Part shown: positions 14,342 through 23,236 of the stretch, in pieces
How positions within the stretch are numbered: position 1 is the first letter of the stretch
Layout: every line of letters begins with the position of its first letter
NCBI GenBank assembly: GCA_017479265.1
Contig: JAFVCK010000074.1
Coordinates: forward strand, 1-46,756
Source of the DNA: Bacteroidales bacterium
GTDB taxonomy: Bacteria; Bacteroidota; Bacteroidia; Bacteroidales; UBA932
Direction: 5' to 3'
DNA length: 46,756 nucleotides
Notes under the pieces: generated by a model
Seen by the model: only the letters and a program-made list of their open reading frames with translations
Database searches by the model: none
What the model was told of the DNA's origin: nothing
Program-made: the position numbers and the translations under genes

Positions 14342-15479
14342 TTGCCATTTGTACCGCCCGGCCAATCAACCTGTATTTGGTAAGGGTGTTGCCTGCCTCG
14401 TGCTCGGGGAAGGCCTTTTCGCCTCTTATGTATGCGAGGAAGTCCTTGAGTACCAAGGAGAAATGGTCCTCGTGCGAGAGACTGTCCTTGGGAAGCGTCC
14501 CTTCGAAGCCGGAGTATTCAGCCTCGAAACTGTCAGTGCCCTCGAAGTCCCAGATTACTTCTATCCCAACGGATACTCCCTTGATGCACAGTATCATGCT
14601 GCCGTTTGCATATACGTTGAGCACCCCGTCTTCAATCCAGGGCTCCAGATATGAGGGGAAGTCCCCGGCACCGGTTGACAGCCTGAACTGTTCCCTTGTA
14701 ATCGGAGTGGTCCAGTGGCGGGCGCTCACTACCGATACGTCCTCCTGGCTTATGGCCTGCCCGGGGAAACACTCCGTCATGACCATGTCTATGTAATGGG
14801 TGGTCACATCCGCTATTCCTTCTCCCTGGCAGCGTATGTCGTAGTACCATTCGGGGCGGGTGAGGGGCTTGCCGTCCACCTCCTTGTAGAAATGGTGGAC
14901 GCTGCGAATCCTGACCGCAGGAGCCCCGGGGCTTCCCGGCTCTATGGGATGGGAGGAGAACCATTCCCGAAGGGCTATGTTCCCCGCCACCGTGCGCTCT
15001 GTCATAAGTTCCTGAATGACAAGACCTTTCTCTCTTGCCAGGGCGTATGCCTGCTCAAGGATGTCAATGTCGGCGGCACTTATGGCCATGGGCTTGTCTG
15101 ACAGCACGTTATATCCCTTGGACACGGCATGCAGTATGTAGGCGGCCTTGTTGCGGTTGTTGCCCGCGAGTATCACCGCCTCTCTTCCCGAGGCCTCGGG
15201 CAAGGTCTCGAGCGGAGAGCCTTCCACTATGACTTCCTTCCAGTTGCAGGGGGCCTCGGAACGGGAGTTGTAACCTTCTATGGCGGCGAGGTACTGCTCC
15301 AGTTCCGGCCCTGCGGGAGCATAGACCCTCACGGTGGGGTCCACGTCGGGAAGGCTGTATTTCTGCACTAGGGAGGCGTGGAAATGGCCGGGGTCCACAA
15401 CGCTGAGCCGGACGGTCCTTCCAGAGGAACATCCGGCAAGACAGGCAGCCAATGCCATTATGGTCAACGCTTTATTCAT
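14331..15479 (-). CDS. lipoprotein Gfo/Idh/MocA-like oxidoreductase (382 aa)
   Basis: A 382-aa lipoprotein with signal MNKALTIMALAACLAGCSS (Cys17). After it comes a Rossmann-like segment beginning VRLSVVDPGHFHASLV, where the usual GxGxxG glycines are not evident; the middle has the family's SDKPMAIS motif and MTERTVAGNIALREWF, and the C-terminal domain includes GIADVTTHYIDMVM. The missing glycine motif means nucleotide binding is less certain than in its neighbours. The ATG at 15477-15479 is chosen for the signal peptide and overlaps the previous gene by 8 bp. It is the second member of the four-protein redox block. Function is inferred as an envelope-facing sugar oxidoreductase or a relative that has lost catalysis. 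Confidence 0.8.
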   Translation of the reverse strand: MNKALTIMALAACLAGCSSGRTVRLSVVDPGHFHASLVQKYSLPDVDPTVRVYAPAGPELEQYLAAIEGYNSRSEAPCNWKEVIVEGSPLETLPEASGREAVILAGNNRNKAAYILHAVSKGYNVLSDKPMAISAADIDILEQAYALAREKGLVIQELMTERTVAGNIALREWFSSHPIEPGSPGAPAVRIRSVHHFYKEVDGKPLTRPEWYYDIRCQGEGIADVTTHYIDMVMTECFPGQAISQEDVSVVSARHWTTPITREQFRLSTGAGDFPSYLEPWIEDGVLNVYANGSMILCIKGVSVGIEVIWDFEGTDSFEAEYSGFEGTLPKDSLSHEDHFSLVLKDFLAYIRGEKAFPEHEAGNTLTKYRLIGRAVQMANGE

Positions 15480-16473
15480 ATTTGCGCAGAAGTTTGGCTG
15501 CATCCTTGCGCCCCGCTTTCATGGCCTCGGCTATGCTCACGGGCTTTCCTCCCTTGGCCTTGCTCATGTTGGAAGCCTTCATGAAGGCGTAAATCTCCAC
15601 CGTCTCTTCGCGGCTCACGGGAGGCTCGCCGCTGCGGAAGAATGTAAGTATCTGGTCCAGAAGTACTTTGTATCCTGCATATCCTCCAGCCTCTACGGCT
15701 CCGTCCTTGGTGAAGGCGGTGCCTCCGTAGATGGCAGGGCCGCTGACTATGGCCCTGAAAGTGCCCAGCCTGCCGTCGGACCACAGCCCCGTCACTATGT
15801 CTCCGTCGGGGGTGGACATCCTGCTTACCGTCTCGCAACCCGTGCCCATAAGGGTGTATAGAGTCTCTACTCCATGGATGCCGTAGAATCCGAAATCGGG
15901 ATGGGTAGGCTCGGTTTTATGCGGGGAATAGCAGTCCGCCCCGAGAATGGCTCCGAACTTTCCGCCGCGAAGCTCAGCGTTGCGGGGCGAAAACCTCAGG
16001 GCCGAAGAGGAGAAGATGGGGATGCCGTACCTGTCGGCCAGTTCGTAGATGGCGAGGGCCTCGCCGAGGGTCGCTCCTATGGGCTTGTCTATGTAGCAGG
16101 TCTTGCCGCTGCGGAACACCTCTACGGCCTGCTCCGGATGAAGCCTGCCGTCGTTGGTCTCGAGCATGACGAAATCCACCATGTCAAGCATTTCCCGGAT
16201 TGACGAGCAAATCTTTACGCCGTGCTTCTCCACTTCCTTGATATAGCCGGGAATACGGCTGAAACTGGACTCTATGGTCCTTGAACCGTAGGGGTAGGCG
16301 GCCACCACTTCGAATTCCCTGACGAAGGGGTCGTCGGAATCGGAGTTCAGCAGCTCGGTAAAGGCCGTGGAATGGGATGTGTCAAGCCCTATAATGCCTA
16401 TTTTCTTTACTTCCTGTGCCCCGGCCGCTATCGTAAGCAGAGCGAGAACCAAAATCGCAAGTGTCTTTTTCAT
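15472..16473 (-). CDS. Sec-exported Gfo/Idh/MocA-like oxidoreductase (333 aa)
   Basis: A 333-aa protein with a plain Sec signal peptide (MKKTLAILVLALLTIAAGAQ, cleavage near residue 19). The mature part opens with KKIGIIGLDTSHSTAF, a Rossmann start typical of a Bacteroidota branch of the Gfo/Idh/MocA family, and contains IDKPIGATLGEAL in place of EKP. The protein is shorter than classical members but has both an N-terminal nucleotide-binding part and a C-terminal alpha/beta part (from about 130). No twin-arginine pair is seen, so it would have to bind NAD(P) after export or act without it. The gene starts at ATG 16471-16473, 2 bp from the DUF4855 gene, and overlaps the next gene by 8 bp. Confidence 0.83.
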   Translation of the reverse strand: MKKTLAILVLALLTIAAGAQEVKKIGIIGLDTSHSTAFTELLNSDSDDPFVREFEVVAAYPYGSRTIESSFSRIPGYIKEVEKHGVKICSSIREMLDMVDFVMLETNDGRLHPEQAVEVFRSGKTCYIDKPIGATLGEALAIYELADRYGIPIFSSSALRFSPRNAELRGGKFGAILGADCYSPHKTEPTHPDFGFYGIHGVETLYTLMGTGCETVSRMSTPDGDIVTGLWSDGRLGTFRAIVSGPAIYGGTAFTKDGAVEAGGYAGYKVLLDQILTFFRSGEPPVSREETVEIYAFMKASNMSKAKGGKPVSIAEAMKAGRKDAAKLLRKYE

Positions 16474-16475
16474 AC

Positions 16476-17714
16476 TCAGTTATCGTCCCTCAGCGGCCTT
16501 TCGACCACAAATTTGCAGAAATCGTTGAACAGCTCCCGGTCTATCTCCGAGGTGGAATATTTCAGCCAGCGGACGGCCCAGCTGCCCTGGTAATAGACCA
16601 GTTTGCAGTTGTCCCAGACCTCGTAGTCCCTGGCGGCCTTCATATAGTCCCTCAGCCTGTAGCCCCATTTGTATTCGGAAGTGTCAAGGACCTTTCCGTC
16701 GAACTCTATTTCCATTCCCATGCCGTTCTCCAGCACGTCCTGGCAGGCGGTCGTCAGCCTGTCGTAGGTTATCTCTTCGGAGAAGAAATAATTGGGCTGC
16801 ATGAAGGCGTAGGTGAATCCGTACTGCTTCCAGTTGGTATAGCCGTAGGCATGGAAATAGGGTATCCAGTTGAAAGAATACTTCATGGGCTGCAGGTACC
16901 GGCTTATGTCTATCAGTATGTCGTCCACGAAGTCGGAACGCTCCGCCGTGAGGTAGAAGCCTCCGAGCTCCACGTTCTGGTAATTCCTGGCGTTGAACAG
17001 CTTGATGACGGTGTCTATGTACCATTTCACGGCGGTCAGCCTGTCCTTGGACTTGGAGAAATCCATGGTCTTGCCGTCTATTTCGCCCCAGTAGGTGGTG
17101 CCTCCGCTCTGGTTCTGGCCGTAATTGTTGTAGCGGTATTCTATGGGTTCGGGGATGCCGACCACTATCTGGCGCTTGTGGGAGGGCTGTCCGAGGGTCT
17201 TTGCTGCATCACCGACGGCCCTGTCTATGGCTCCGACATTGACATAGTCCTGGAAATAGTAGTCAGCCAGGCTCTCCCAGTCGCTCTTGTTGGCTGATTC
17301 GAGATAGTTCCCGTTGTACTTGTATCCGGTTATGAAGGTCTTGTTGCCGTTATGGCCTCCGCAATCCATGAATTCCAGGCAGAGGAAGGCATCGAAAAGC
17401 CAGTGGGACTTTCCCGTAGCGGGGTCGGTCCAGGACACATAGTCCCTCATGTACTCTTCCGTCCAGTTGTACGGGCTGCGGTGGGGACTGTAGCCGTAAA
17501 CCAGCACCATGTCGGTATATGCAGGAATCTCCTTGCGGGTCCCGTCATCGTCCTTGGAAGGGTCCGTGGAAGAAGGATCGTCCGAATGATATGGAGATTC
17601 TGAAGGGTCAGCGGACCCGTCCTTGCTGAAATCCCATACAGGAATATCCTTGGGAGTGGTCTGGCATGAGGCGCACAGGGCCGCTGCCAGAAGCAATGCA
17701 AATGTTTTTCTCAT
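16476..17714 (-). CDS. DUF4855-domain lipoprotein
   Basis: A 412-aa lipoprotein. Signal peptide MRKTFALLLAAALCASC (Cys17) is followed by the short segment DIPVWDFS and a Ser/Asp/Pro-rich linker to about residue 62. From about residue 66 (TDMVLVYGY) to the end the sequence matches the DUF4855 pattern, a TIM-barrel-like domain in Bacteroidota and Firmicutes surface proteins, with the characteristic ELGGFYLTAE and FTYAFMQPNYFF sections. Glycosidase activity is suspected for this domain but unproven. Its start ATG overlaps the previous stop codon as ATGA. The same IPVWDF tag follows the lipobox of the neighbouring phosphodiester glycosidase, which suggests a shared location at the cell surface. 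Confidence 0.82.
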   Translation of the reverse strand: MRKTFALLLAAALCASCQTTPKDIPVWDFSKDGSADPSESPYHSDDPSSTDPSKDDDGTRKEIPAYTDMVLVYGYSPHRSPYNWTEEYMRDYVSWTDPATGKSHWLFDAFLCLEFMDCGGHNGNKTFITGYKYNGNYLESANKSDWESLADYYFQDYVNVGAIDRAVGDAAKTLGQPSHKRQIVVGIPEPIEYRYNNYGQNQSGGTTYWGEIDGKTMDFSKSKDRLTAVKWYIDTVIKLFNARNYQNVELGGFYLTAERSDFVDDILIDISRYLQPMKYSFNWIPYFHAYGYTNWKQYGFTYAFMQPNYFFSEEITYDRLTTACQDVLENGMGMEIEFDGKVLDTSEYKWGYRLRDYMKAARDYEVWDNCKLVYYQGSWAVRWLKYSTSEIDRELFNDFCKFVVERPLRDDN

Positions 17715-19108
17715 CTTTTGTAAAGTCCTATGGTTGAGACGACTTTCCTGCTCTTTTCAGCAGTCTGGTCGCCAATGTGTTCCGTTCCTACCATCATGCC
17801 GGTGGAGCCTCCGCCGTCAAAGTTCACTGCATCCTTGCATCCGAGGCCCTTCATGACCCTGGCGAGTTCCACAAGGTTGAGGCCGGGACTTGCGGTGATG
17901 CGGCCGTCGCAGATGAACAGCACCACCTTGCCGTCCTCCCTGTATCCTACGGCCGTGCGGTCGCAGACGCTGCCGGGGCCGAAGATATCGTAAGGCATTA
18001 TCTCAAAGTTGTTCAGGTAATATTCCGTTCCCTTGTCCGTCTCTTCGAAGTTGAACGGAATCTTGCCGTCCTTCAGCAGCACCGGACCGGCGCTGAGGGC
18101 ATATTCCGGCTTCCAGTCCACAGGGGCGGCGGGATTGGAGACGGAGATTGCGCCGTACTTGCTTTCACCCCTTACCGACGGCAGGGGACGGTCGAAGTAG
18201 AAGTTGAAACTGTTGCCTGTGCCTGCCCAATAGACTGCGGGCCTGCCCTGGGCATCCACTCCGAAAATGCCCCTCGTGACGTTGTACATTATGTTGAATT
18301 CCTCGTCGCCGGAACGCAAGGAACCTCTGACAGAGGGGATTGCGCCATTCTCCTTGCCCGCCGTCACGGCCAGTCCCGTATGCCTTCCGTTGTAGAAATA
18401 TCCTCCGTTTATCATTACCATGCAGTCATCCTGGGCGGCGGACTGGTCGTCTATGGTTATGGCTTCGGAAGGGACGTTGACCCTGAGGTCCACCTTGCCA
18501 AGGTCGGCGAGGGCGTACCATGCGTGGAAATTGCGCTCCGACACCTTCGAAGTGGTCTCGTATAGTTCTATGCCGTCAGGCAAAACGCTGCGGCTGAGCT
18601 TGTTCCACTCAAGTTCCAGAGCGGCGGGAGCATCCTTCATGGCCGCCTGCGAAGGCTCTGTCCAGAGGGTTTTCCCCTCCTTGTCCACGAAGGCCCTTAT
18701 GGAATAGGTCTTGCCGAAATCAAGCAGGGCATCGCTGATTACCTGGAATACCTTGCCGTCCGAATCCATGGCCGGACCCCACTGTATGATGTCTTCTCCT
18801 CCTGCATTCCATCCGAGGCCCCACTTGCATCCCTTCACCTTCGAGGCCTTTGGGAAAGAATACTCCACCACTATGCTGCAATCCGTCGCAGTAACCTTGT
18901 CTATGACCAGAAGGTCGGTAAGTTCATATTCCTTTTCGGGGACGGGCTCGTCCTTGGAAGGTTCCTCGGAAGGACTGTCCGAAGGGCTTTCTGAAGGACT
19001 CTCCGCTGAGGGGTCGTCGCTTGTAAAGTCCCAGACTGGAATCTCCCTGGGCTTTTGCGAAGTGCAGGCGGCGCATAGCAGTGCCAATGCCAAATACTTG
19101 ATTTTCAT
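17711..19108 (-). CDS. NAGPA-type phosphodiester glycosidase lipoprotein
   Basis: A 465-aa lipoprotein of the phosphodiester glycosidase (NAGPA, formerly DUF2233) family. The human member removes GlcNAc from a GlcNAc-1-phospho-6-mannose diester, so this enzyme is expected to cleave sugar-phosphate diesters of a glycan. Signal MKIKYLALALLCAAC (Cys15), then EIPVWDFT and a (D/E)SPS-rich linker (about 25-60). Residues about 65-165 form a fibronectin/Ig-like part. The catalytic domain (about 185-465) shows MINGGYF, SAGPVLLKDGK, TAVGYREDGKVVLFICDGR and NFDGGGSTGMM, the conserved blocks of the family. The ATG 19106-19108 forms an ATGA overlap with the upstream stop, which favours it over the ATG 12 bp earlier. 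It lies among GH20 and DUF4855 genes. Confidence 0.88.
   Translation of the reverse strand: MKIKYLALALLCAACTSQKPREIPVWDFTSDDPSAESPSESPSDSPSEEPSKDEPVPEKEYELTDLLVIDKVTATDCSIVVEYSFPKASKVKGCKWGLGWNAGGEDIIQWGPAMDSDGKVFQVISDALLDFGKTYSIRAFVDKEGKTLWTEPSQAAMKDAPAALELEWNKLSRSVLPDGIELYETTSKVSERNFHAWYALADLGKVDLRVNVPSEAITIDDQSAAQDDCMVMINGGYFYNGRHTGLAVTAGKENGAIPSVRGSLRSGDEEFNIMYNVTRGIFGVDAQGRPAVYWAGTGNSFNFYFDRPLPSVRGESKYGAISVSNPAAPVDWKPEYALSAGPVLLKDGKIPFNFEETDKGTEYYLNNFEIMPYDIFGPGSVCDRTAVGYREDGKVVLFICDGRITASPGLNLVELARVMKGLGCKDAVNFDGGGSTGMMVGTEHIGDQTAEKSRKVVSTIGLYKR
18955..19018 (-). repeat. short in-frame tandem repeat coding a Ser/Pro/Glu linker
   Basis: Imperfect 12-bp units coding (D/E)SPS are repeated about five times in the N-terminal linker of the phosphodiester glycosidase. 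A looser version (DPS/ESP) occurs in the neighbouring DUF4855 lipoprotein. Such repeats can expand or contract by slippage without breaking frame. Confidence 0.65.
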
Positions 19109-21066
19109 ATCCTTTTGCAACTATATGCTTCAATTTCAATTTCCTTGCCGTCAAGGCTAACCTTGTGGGCGCAGGAATCCATGTTTACAATAATCGTGCT
19201 TTCTTTGCCCTTTACATCCAGCCATCTTGCACCCATCACCACGGGGGTCCTCTGATAGGTGGGTATGTCCTTGAGAGGGTTGTCTCCGCCGGGGATAACT
19301 TCGCCCTTGAAGAGTCCTCCGACAAAAATGTCGTGGTTGGCTTTGCGGAACCTGGCCAGGGTACGCATGAATTCGGCCTGGACTGCATTCTCCGGCTTCA
19401 TGAGCTGTGATGGAGCGACCCAGCCCAGTTGAGAGCCCCACAACAGGCTTTTCATGCTGAGGTAGTCCAGAATGCCGTTGTTCAGAGTATCGGGGATATA
19501 GGTCAGTCCGCTGTATATGCACCTGTCCGAATAAATCAGGGGGAACAGCGGCACCATTTCCGTCCATGCGTTATGGGGAGAATTGACTATCAGCATCATG
19601 TCGACGAGGTCCATGTAGCACTCAGCGTTCTCCTCCGTTGTGACAGCCTTGCCCTTGGTGAATATATCCTTGCGCATTCCTTCAAGAAGGCTTCTGTAAG
19701 CCATTGGCCACCAGCTGCCTGCGCCTTTTGCATGGGGATGCTCGCCGCTGTAGCAGGGTTCGCCTATGGCAGCTCCTATCTGGTCTATATAGACTCCGTC
19801 CGTGCCATAGTCGCGGATAATGTCCGAGCAGGTCTTTCTCATTACTTCCTGCCAGATAGGGGAGGCAGGGCAGGTTACGGTGTTGACAGCCTTGGAGCCA
19901 TATACTTCCGTGTAGAGGGCACCGTCGCTCTTGCGGCAGGAAGCGTGTGCGCCGCCATATTTGATGTAGGTTTCGTTGGCGGGGTCCCAGAGCCTTCCGT
20001 TTATGTAAGGAGTGACGAATCCTCCCAGTTTCCTGGCCTCCTTGACCTTTTCGGCAAAGCCTTCCCTGGCAGGCAGGTAGTCGGGATAGTTGGTGTCGAA
20101 GGGATATTTGTGCCACTGGTACCAGTGTATGCCCGTTCCTTTGCCATAGTAATTGAGAGCCTGGCGTACCGCTTCCATCTCTTCATCGCTTACGCTGCAG
20201 GGCCTTATCCATACGTCGGCATTCTCTATCCATTTAGCTATCTTCCTGTCCCTTAGGGATTTGGCTCCCCACCGGCATTGCAGGGCGAAGGGCCTGTACC
20301 ACTCCGAAGCCGTTGTCTGCCAGTCGTCCTTGCGGAAGCCAAGCACGGATTTCCATGGGATGCGGAACACCCCGTCCGAAGTCCAGGCGTAGGAGGTGAA
20401 AATCTGCTGCAGCAGGGTCACTCCGCCGTTTTCCGATATCAAGTAGAAGGACTTTCTGGAAGCCTCATAGTCCCTTGCCGAGAAGAACAGGGTGCCTTCT
20501 GGGTTGTCCAGCATGACCATCTGCATCGTGCCCGTGCATGAAGGATAGTCGGAGCGAAGGGTGCCCGACATATCGTATCTTGCTCCGTAACTGATTGGCA
20601 GTATGGCCTTTGTGTTATTGTCGCTGCGGACGCTGATCCTCGGGAAGTCGGCCTTGGTGACCACCCATCCTTGCGGCATGCAGGCCTCGAAGCTCCACTG
20701 GGGCATTTCGTCTCCCGGGGCCAGAGCAACCCTCATCCTTACCTTCCAGTCCTCCCGGCCTTCGAGGAAAAGCCTCCAGGTGAATACCAGGCTGTTGTCT
20801 TCGCGGGTAACTCCGTCATACCAGGAATACCTGGGCACCAGCAGGGGATTCTCCCCACGGGGCCCGAGAAGCGTTATTTCCCAGGGCATGGCCGTGCTGC
20901 CGCCGTCGGGCAGGATTTCATGGCCGGCCATGGTGAAACTTGTGAACTTGAAATCTTTGCCGTCAGAGAACACCAGACGGGCGTTTTCGTTGGAGAGTAC
21001 AACCTCTCCGGCCCTGCCGAGAATGCAGGACAGTAGCAGAATGATGGTTATGCAAATCCTTTTCAT
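19105..21066 (-). CDS. DUF6259-type glycosidase-like secreted protein (653 aa)
   Basis: A 653-aa protein with Sec signal MKRICITIILLLSCILGRAGE. An N-terminal beta-rich region (about 20-265: VVLSNENARLVFSDG, FKFTSFTMAGHEIL) resembles the beta-sandwich of large glycosidases. The central part (about 290-570) looks like a (beta/alpha)8 barrel: WYQWHKYPFDTNYPDYLPA, GFVTPYINGRLWDP, YGTDGVYIDQIGAA and VTTEENAECYMD. By analogy with related clans the Asp in VYIDQIG and a Glu in TTEENAE are candidate catalytic residues; this is inference. A short beta domain closes the protein. It most resembles proteins labelled DUF6259, which have no assigned CAZy activity known to me. Start ATG 21064-21066 overlaps the upstream stop as ATGA. 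Confidence 0.7.
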   Translation of the reverse strand: MKRICITIILLLSCILGRAGEVVLSNENARLVFSDGKDFKFTSFTMAGHEILPDGGSTAMPWEITLLGPRGENPLLVPRYSWYDGVTREDNSLVFTWRLFLEGREDWKVRMRVALAPGDEMPQWSFEACMPQGWVVTKADFPRISVRSDNNTKAILPISYGARYDMSGTLRSDYPSCTGTMQMVMLDNPEGTLFFSARDYEASRKSFYLISENGGVTLLQQIFTSYAWTSDGVFRIPWKSVLGFRKDDWQTTASEWYRPFALQCRWGAKSLRDRKIAKWIENADVWIRPCSVSDEEMEAVRQALNYYGKGTGIHWYQWHKYPFDTNYPDYLPAREGFAEKVKEARKLGGFVTPYINGRLWDPANETYIKYGGAHASCRKSDGALYTEVYGSKAVNTVTCPASPIWQEVMRKTCSDIIRDYGTDGVYIDQIGAAIGEPCYSGEHPHAKGAGSWWPMAYRSLLEGMRKDIFTKGKAVTTEENAECYMDLVDMMLIVNSPHNAWTEMVPLFPLIYSDRCIYSGLTYIPDTLNNGILDYLSMKSLLWGSQLGWVAPSQLMKPENAVQAEFMRTLARFRKANHDIFVGGLFKGEVIPGGDNPLKDIPTYQRTPVVMGARWLDVKGKESTIIVNMDSCAHKVSLDGKEIEIEAYSCKRI

Positions 21067-23216
21067 AGTTTTCTTTCTCTGAATGATTGGATGAGTTCTT
21101 CCTTGCCGAGGTCTGTTTCCAGCACGAGCCTTCCACCGAGAGGCAGGGTCAGCGAAGAGCCGGACCTACTGAAGGGCACATCGTTTCCATCCATATCCCT
21201 AAGGGCGACCTTTCCCCTAATGCGGAGACGCATTTTCCCGCTGCCGCTCATGTGCCAATATACCAAGCAGTTGCGTCCTTCTTTCTCAATCAGGAAGGCC
21301 CTGACGGGGGAATCTCCGTTGTCGGGGGTGAGCTGCTGCGCGGGATATATCCTGCCTCCGAGCAGCATCCATTCGCTTTCAGGCTCCCTCAGCCTTTGTA
21401 TGTCTTTTTCGCCGAGGAGTCCTTCTGTCTTGGCCCTTTCCCAGTCGCGGATTACCCTGAGGTTGTCTTCCGTCCTGGGGTGGCTGTCCAGGGCCGGGAG
21501 CTTGCCCATGAGCGAAATGGGAGAATTCCAGGCGAGGGCCTTGCTGCAGATATATTCCAGTATGTCCGGCTGCATTCCTATGGTGCTTTCATCCGGGGCG
21601 AGGTAGTCGGTCCAGCCGAAATCCACGCTTGTGAAGTCGTCTGCAATGGCCTTGGCGCAGCGCAGGGTGTATTTGCGGTATGCAGGACGGATTTTTTCAG
21701 GGCGGAAGAGGTCGAAGGCGTTGCCACGGGACAAAATGTGCCATCCCCAGTGGGATTTGAGTGCGCCCTCGCAGTATATGGGCTTGTCTTCCAGGCGGTC
21801 GTAAACGGCTTGCTGCGAGCGGGATACATTGTACCAATAGGGGAAGGGCACGTCTTCGGCTCCGTCGTAATACAGGAAGTTGAATCCGCACTCGTTGTAT
21901 ATCTCGGCCAGCCTCCCGGCAATCTCGTCCTGAATGGCGCTCTCCTGGTCTATCCTGATGAATAGAGGCCAGTCGTCAACATCCGGCTGACGGGCTGCCG
22001 AACCCTTGCCGTGCCGGGCGGCCTTGCTGTTGTAAACACCTCGTTCACAGCCATATAATCTGTATGGAGCCTCCGTGGAGAAGCCCTCGTACATAATGAG
22101 TTCGTCATCAATGCGGACAAGCCTTCGTCCCGCTTCGAGGCGGAGCCTCCCGGGATTGCTCTCAAGGAATATCTCCTTGTCCTCGGGGGAAAGCTCTCTT
22201 GCAAGGGTGAGGCTGCCGACATAGTTCATCCTGTTGTCGGGAATGCCGGAGTTGATATAAGGGTCAGTGACAGAGACCTTTGAATAATGTATATGGAAGC
22301 CAAGGTCGAAGCCCTCCCCGCGGATGCGGCGGCAGATGTCCTTGAGAACGGACATGTCGAAGCCGTCTTTCCACAGATAATGTCCGCAGGTGGAAGCGAA
22401 ATCCGTATAATATATGACTATGGCTCCGAAACCTCCCCGGCGGGCATAGTCAAGATGCTTCCCAAGGTTCTCGGGAGTAACGTCGCGAAGTTCGTAGTAT
22501 GAACGGTTGTACCTCTCCGAACGCCTGCTCTGCACTCCTCGGGGCATGCCGAAATCCCTTTCCGCATGGTCTATGGCATCGAGGAAACCCTCTGTGGCAG
22601 AGGCAATCAGCACCGCTCCCCTGGAGGAAAAGCCTACGCTGTGGTCCAGCCCGGCGTACATGGTGCTGCCGAAGCGGTCTATCCTTGTCTTGGGGTCCGC
22701 TCCCATGAGGCACACGGCCGTGGAGGAATCCCATACCGCATTGAGCCAGCTGCCGAAATGCTCCCTGTCCCTGATATTCAGCATGACGAGGGCGAGTTCG
22801 TCCACCTCCGTCTTTCTCTTTACGCCCATGTCCTCTATGCGATAATCCCTGCGAGCCAGCCTGAAGGCCATGTAATCGCTCTCGAGGGTGACATCAATGA
22901 CGGCTATGTCGTAAGTGTCCTTGAACTCAACAAACAACTGTCCGTCACGCATTTCCAGTCGGTTGGAAGGGACTGTGACGCTCTTTGCCGGCATCATCAG
23001 GAAGTTCTCGTTGTCGTATGGCCTGTACTGGGTGATGGCGCAAAGGGGCCCCGGGCTCTCAAGGCATTCTTCCCCCGTGGACTTGCAGACGAGGCTCCTG
23101 GCCGTGCCGTCTTCGCCCAGAACAAGGCGCATGGCATCATTCTCCAGCACCACCTGCGCGGAGGCGTTGAGCACTGCCAAGACAAAGCATCCTGATATTA
23201 TTAACTTTCTAATCAT
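21063..23216 (-). CDS. secreted glycosidase-like protein of unassigned family (717 aa)
   Basis: A 717-aa protein with Sec signal MIRKLIISGCFVLAVLNASAQ. I do not recognise a named family. The first 200 residues are beta-rich (VVLENDAMRLVLGEDGTARSL), similar in style to the N-terminal sandwich of the next gene's product, so the two may be distantly related. The middle (about 230-560) reads like a TIM barrel: GGFGAIVIYYTDFAS, GFDLGFHIHYSKVS, ECGFNFLYYDGAEDVPFPYWYN, IYCEGALKSHWGWH and SVDFGWTDYL. Acidic residues in YYDGAED and DFGWTDY are candidates for catalysis. A beta domain follows (from about 620: GGRIYPAQQL...). Its place between GH20 and the DUF6259 gene supports a role in cleaving the same glycan. 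Confidence 0.7.
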   Translation of the reverse strand: MIRKLIISGCFVLAVLNASAQVVLENDAMRLVLGEDGTARSLVCKSTGEECLESPGPLCAITQYRPYDNENFLMMPAKSVTVPSNRLEMRDGQLFVEFKDTYDIAVIDVTLESDYMAFRLARRDYRIEDMGVKRKTEVDELALVMLNIRDREHFGSWLNAVWDSSTAVCLMGADPKTRIDRFGSTMYAGLDHSVGFSSRGAVLIASATEGFLDAIDHAERDFGMPRGVQSRRSERYNRSYYELRDVTPENLGKHLDYARRGGFGAIVIYYTDFASTCGHYLWKDGFDMSVLKDICRRIRGEGFDLGFHIHYSKVSVTDPYINSGIPDNRMNYVGSLTLARELSPEDKEIFLESNPGRLRLEAGRRLVRIDDELIMYEGFSTEAPYRLYGCERGVYNSKAARHGKGSAARQPDVDDWPLFIRIDQESAIQDEIAGRLAEIYNECGFNFLYYDGAEDVPFPYWYNVSRSQQAVYDRLEDKPIYCEGALKSHWGWHILSRGNAFDLFRPEKIRPAYRKYTLRCAKAIADDFTSVDFGWTDYLAPDESTIGMQPDILEYICSKALAWNSPISLMGKLPALDSHPRTEDNLRVIRDWERAKTEGLLGEKDIQRLREPESEWMLLGGRIYPAQQLTPDNGDSPVRAFLIEKEGRNCLVYWHMSGSGKMRLRIRGKVALRDMDGNDVPFSRSGSSLTLPLGGRLVLETDLGKEELIQSFRERKL

Positions 23217-23236
23217 TCATATAGGGACAGTAAAAG

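Noticed and set aside
10653-16473. Calling the oxidoreductases GH109 glycosidases
   Set aside because: They share the fold, but I cannot see sequence features that place them in GH109 rather than in general sugar oxidoreductases.
18955-19018. CRISPR-like short repeats
   Set aside because: The units are contiguous 12-bp in-frame codons for a Ser/Pro linker, without spacers or cas genes.
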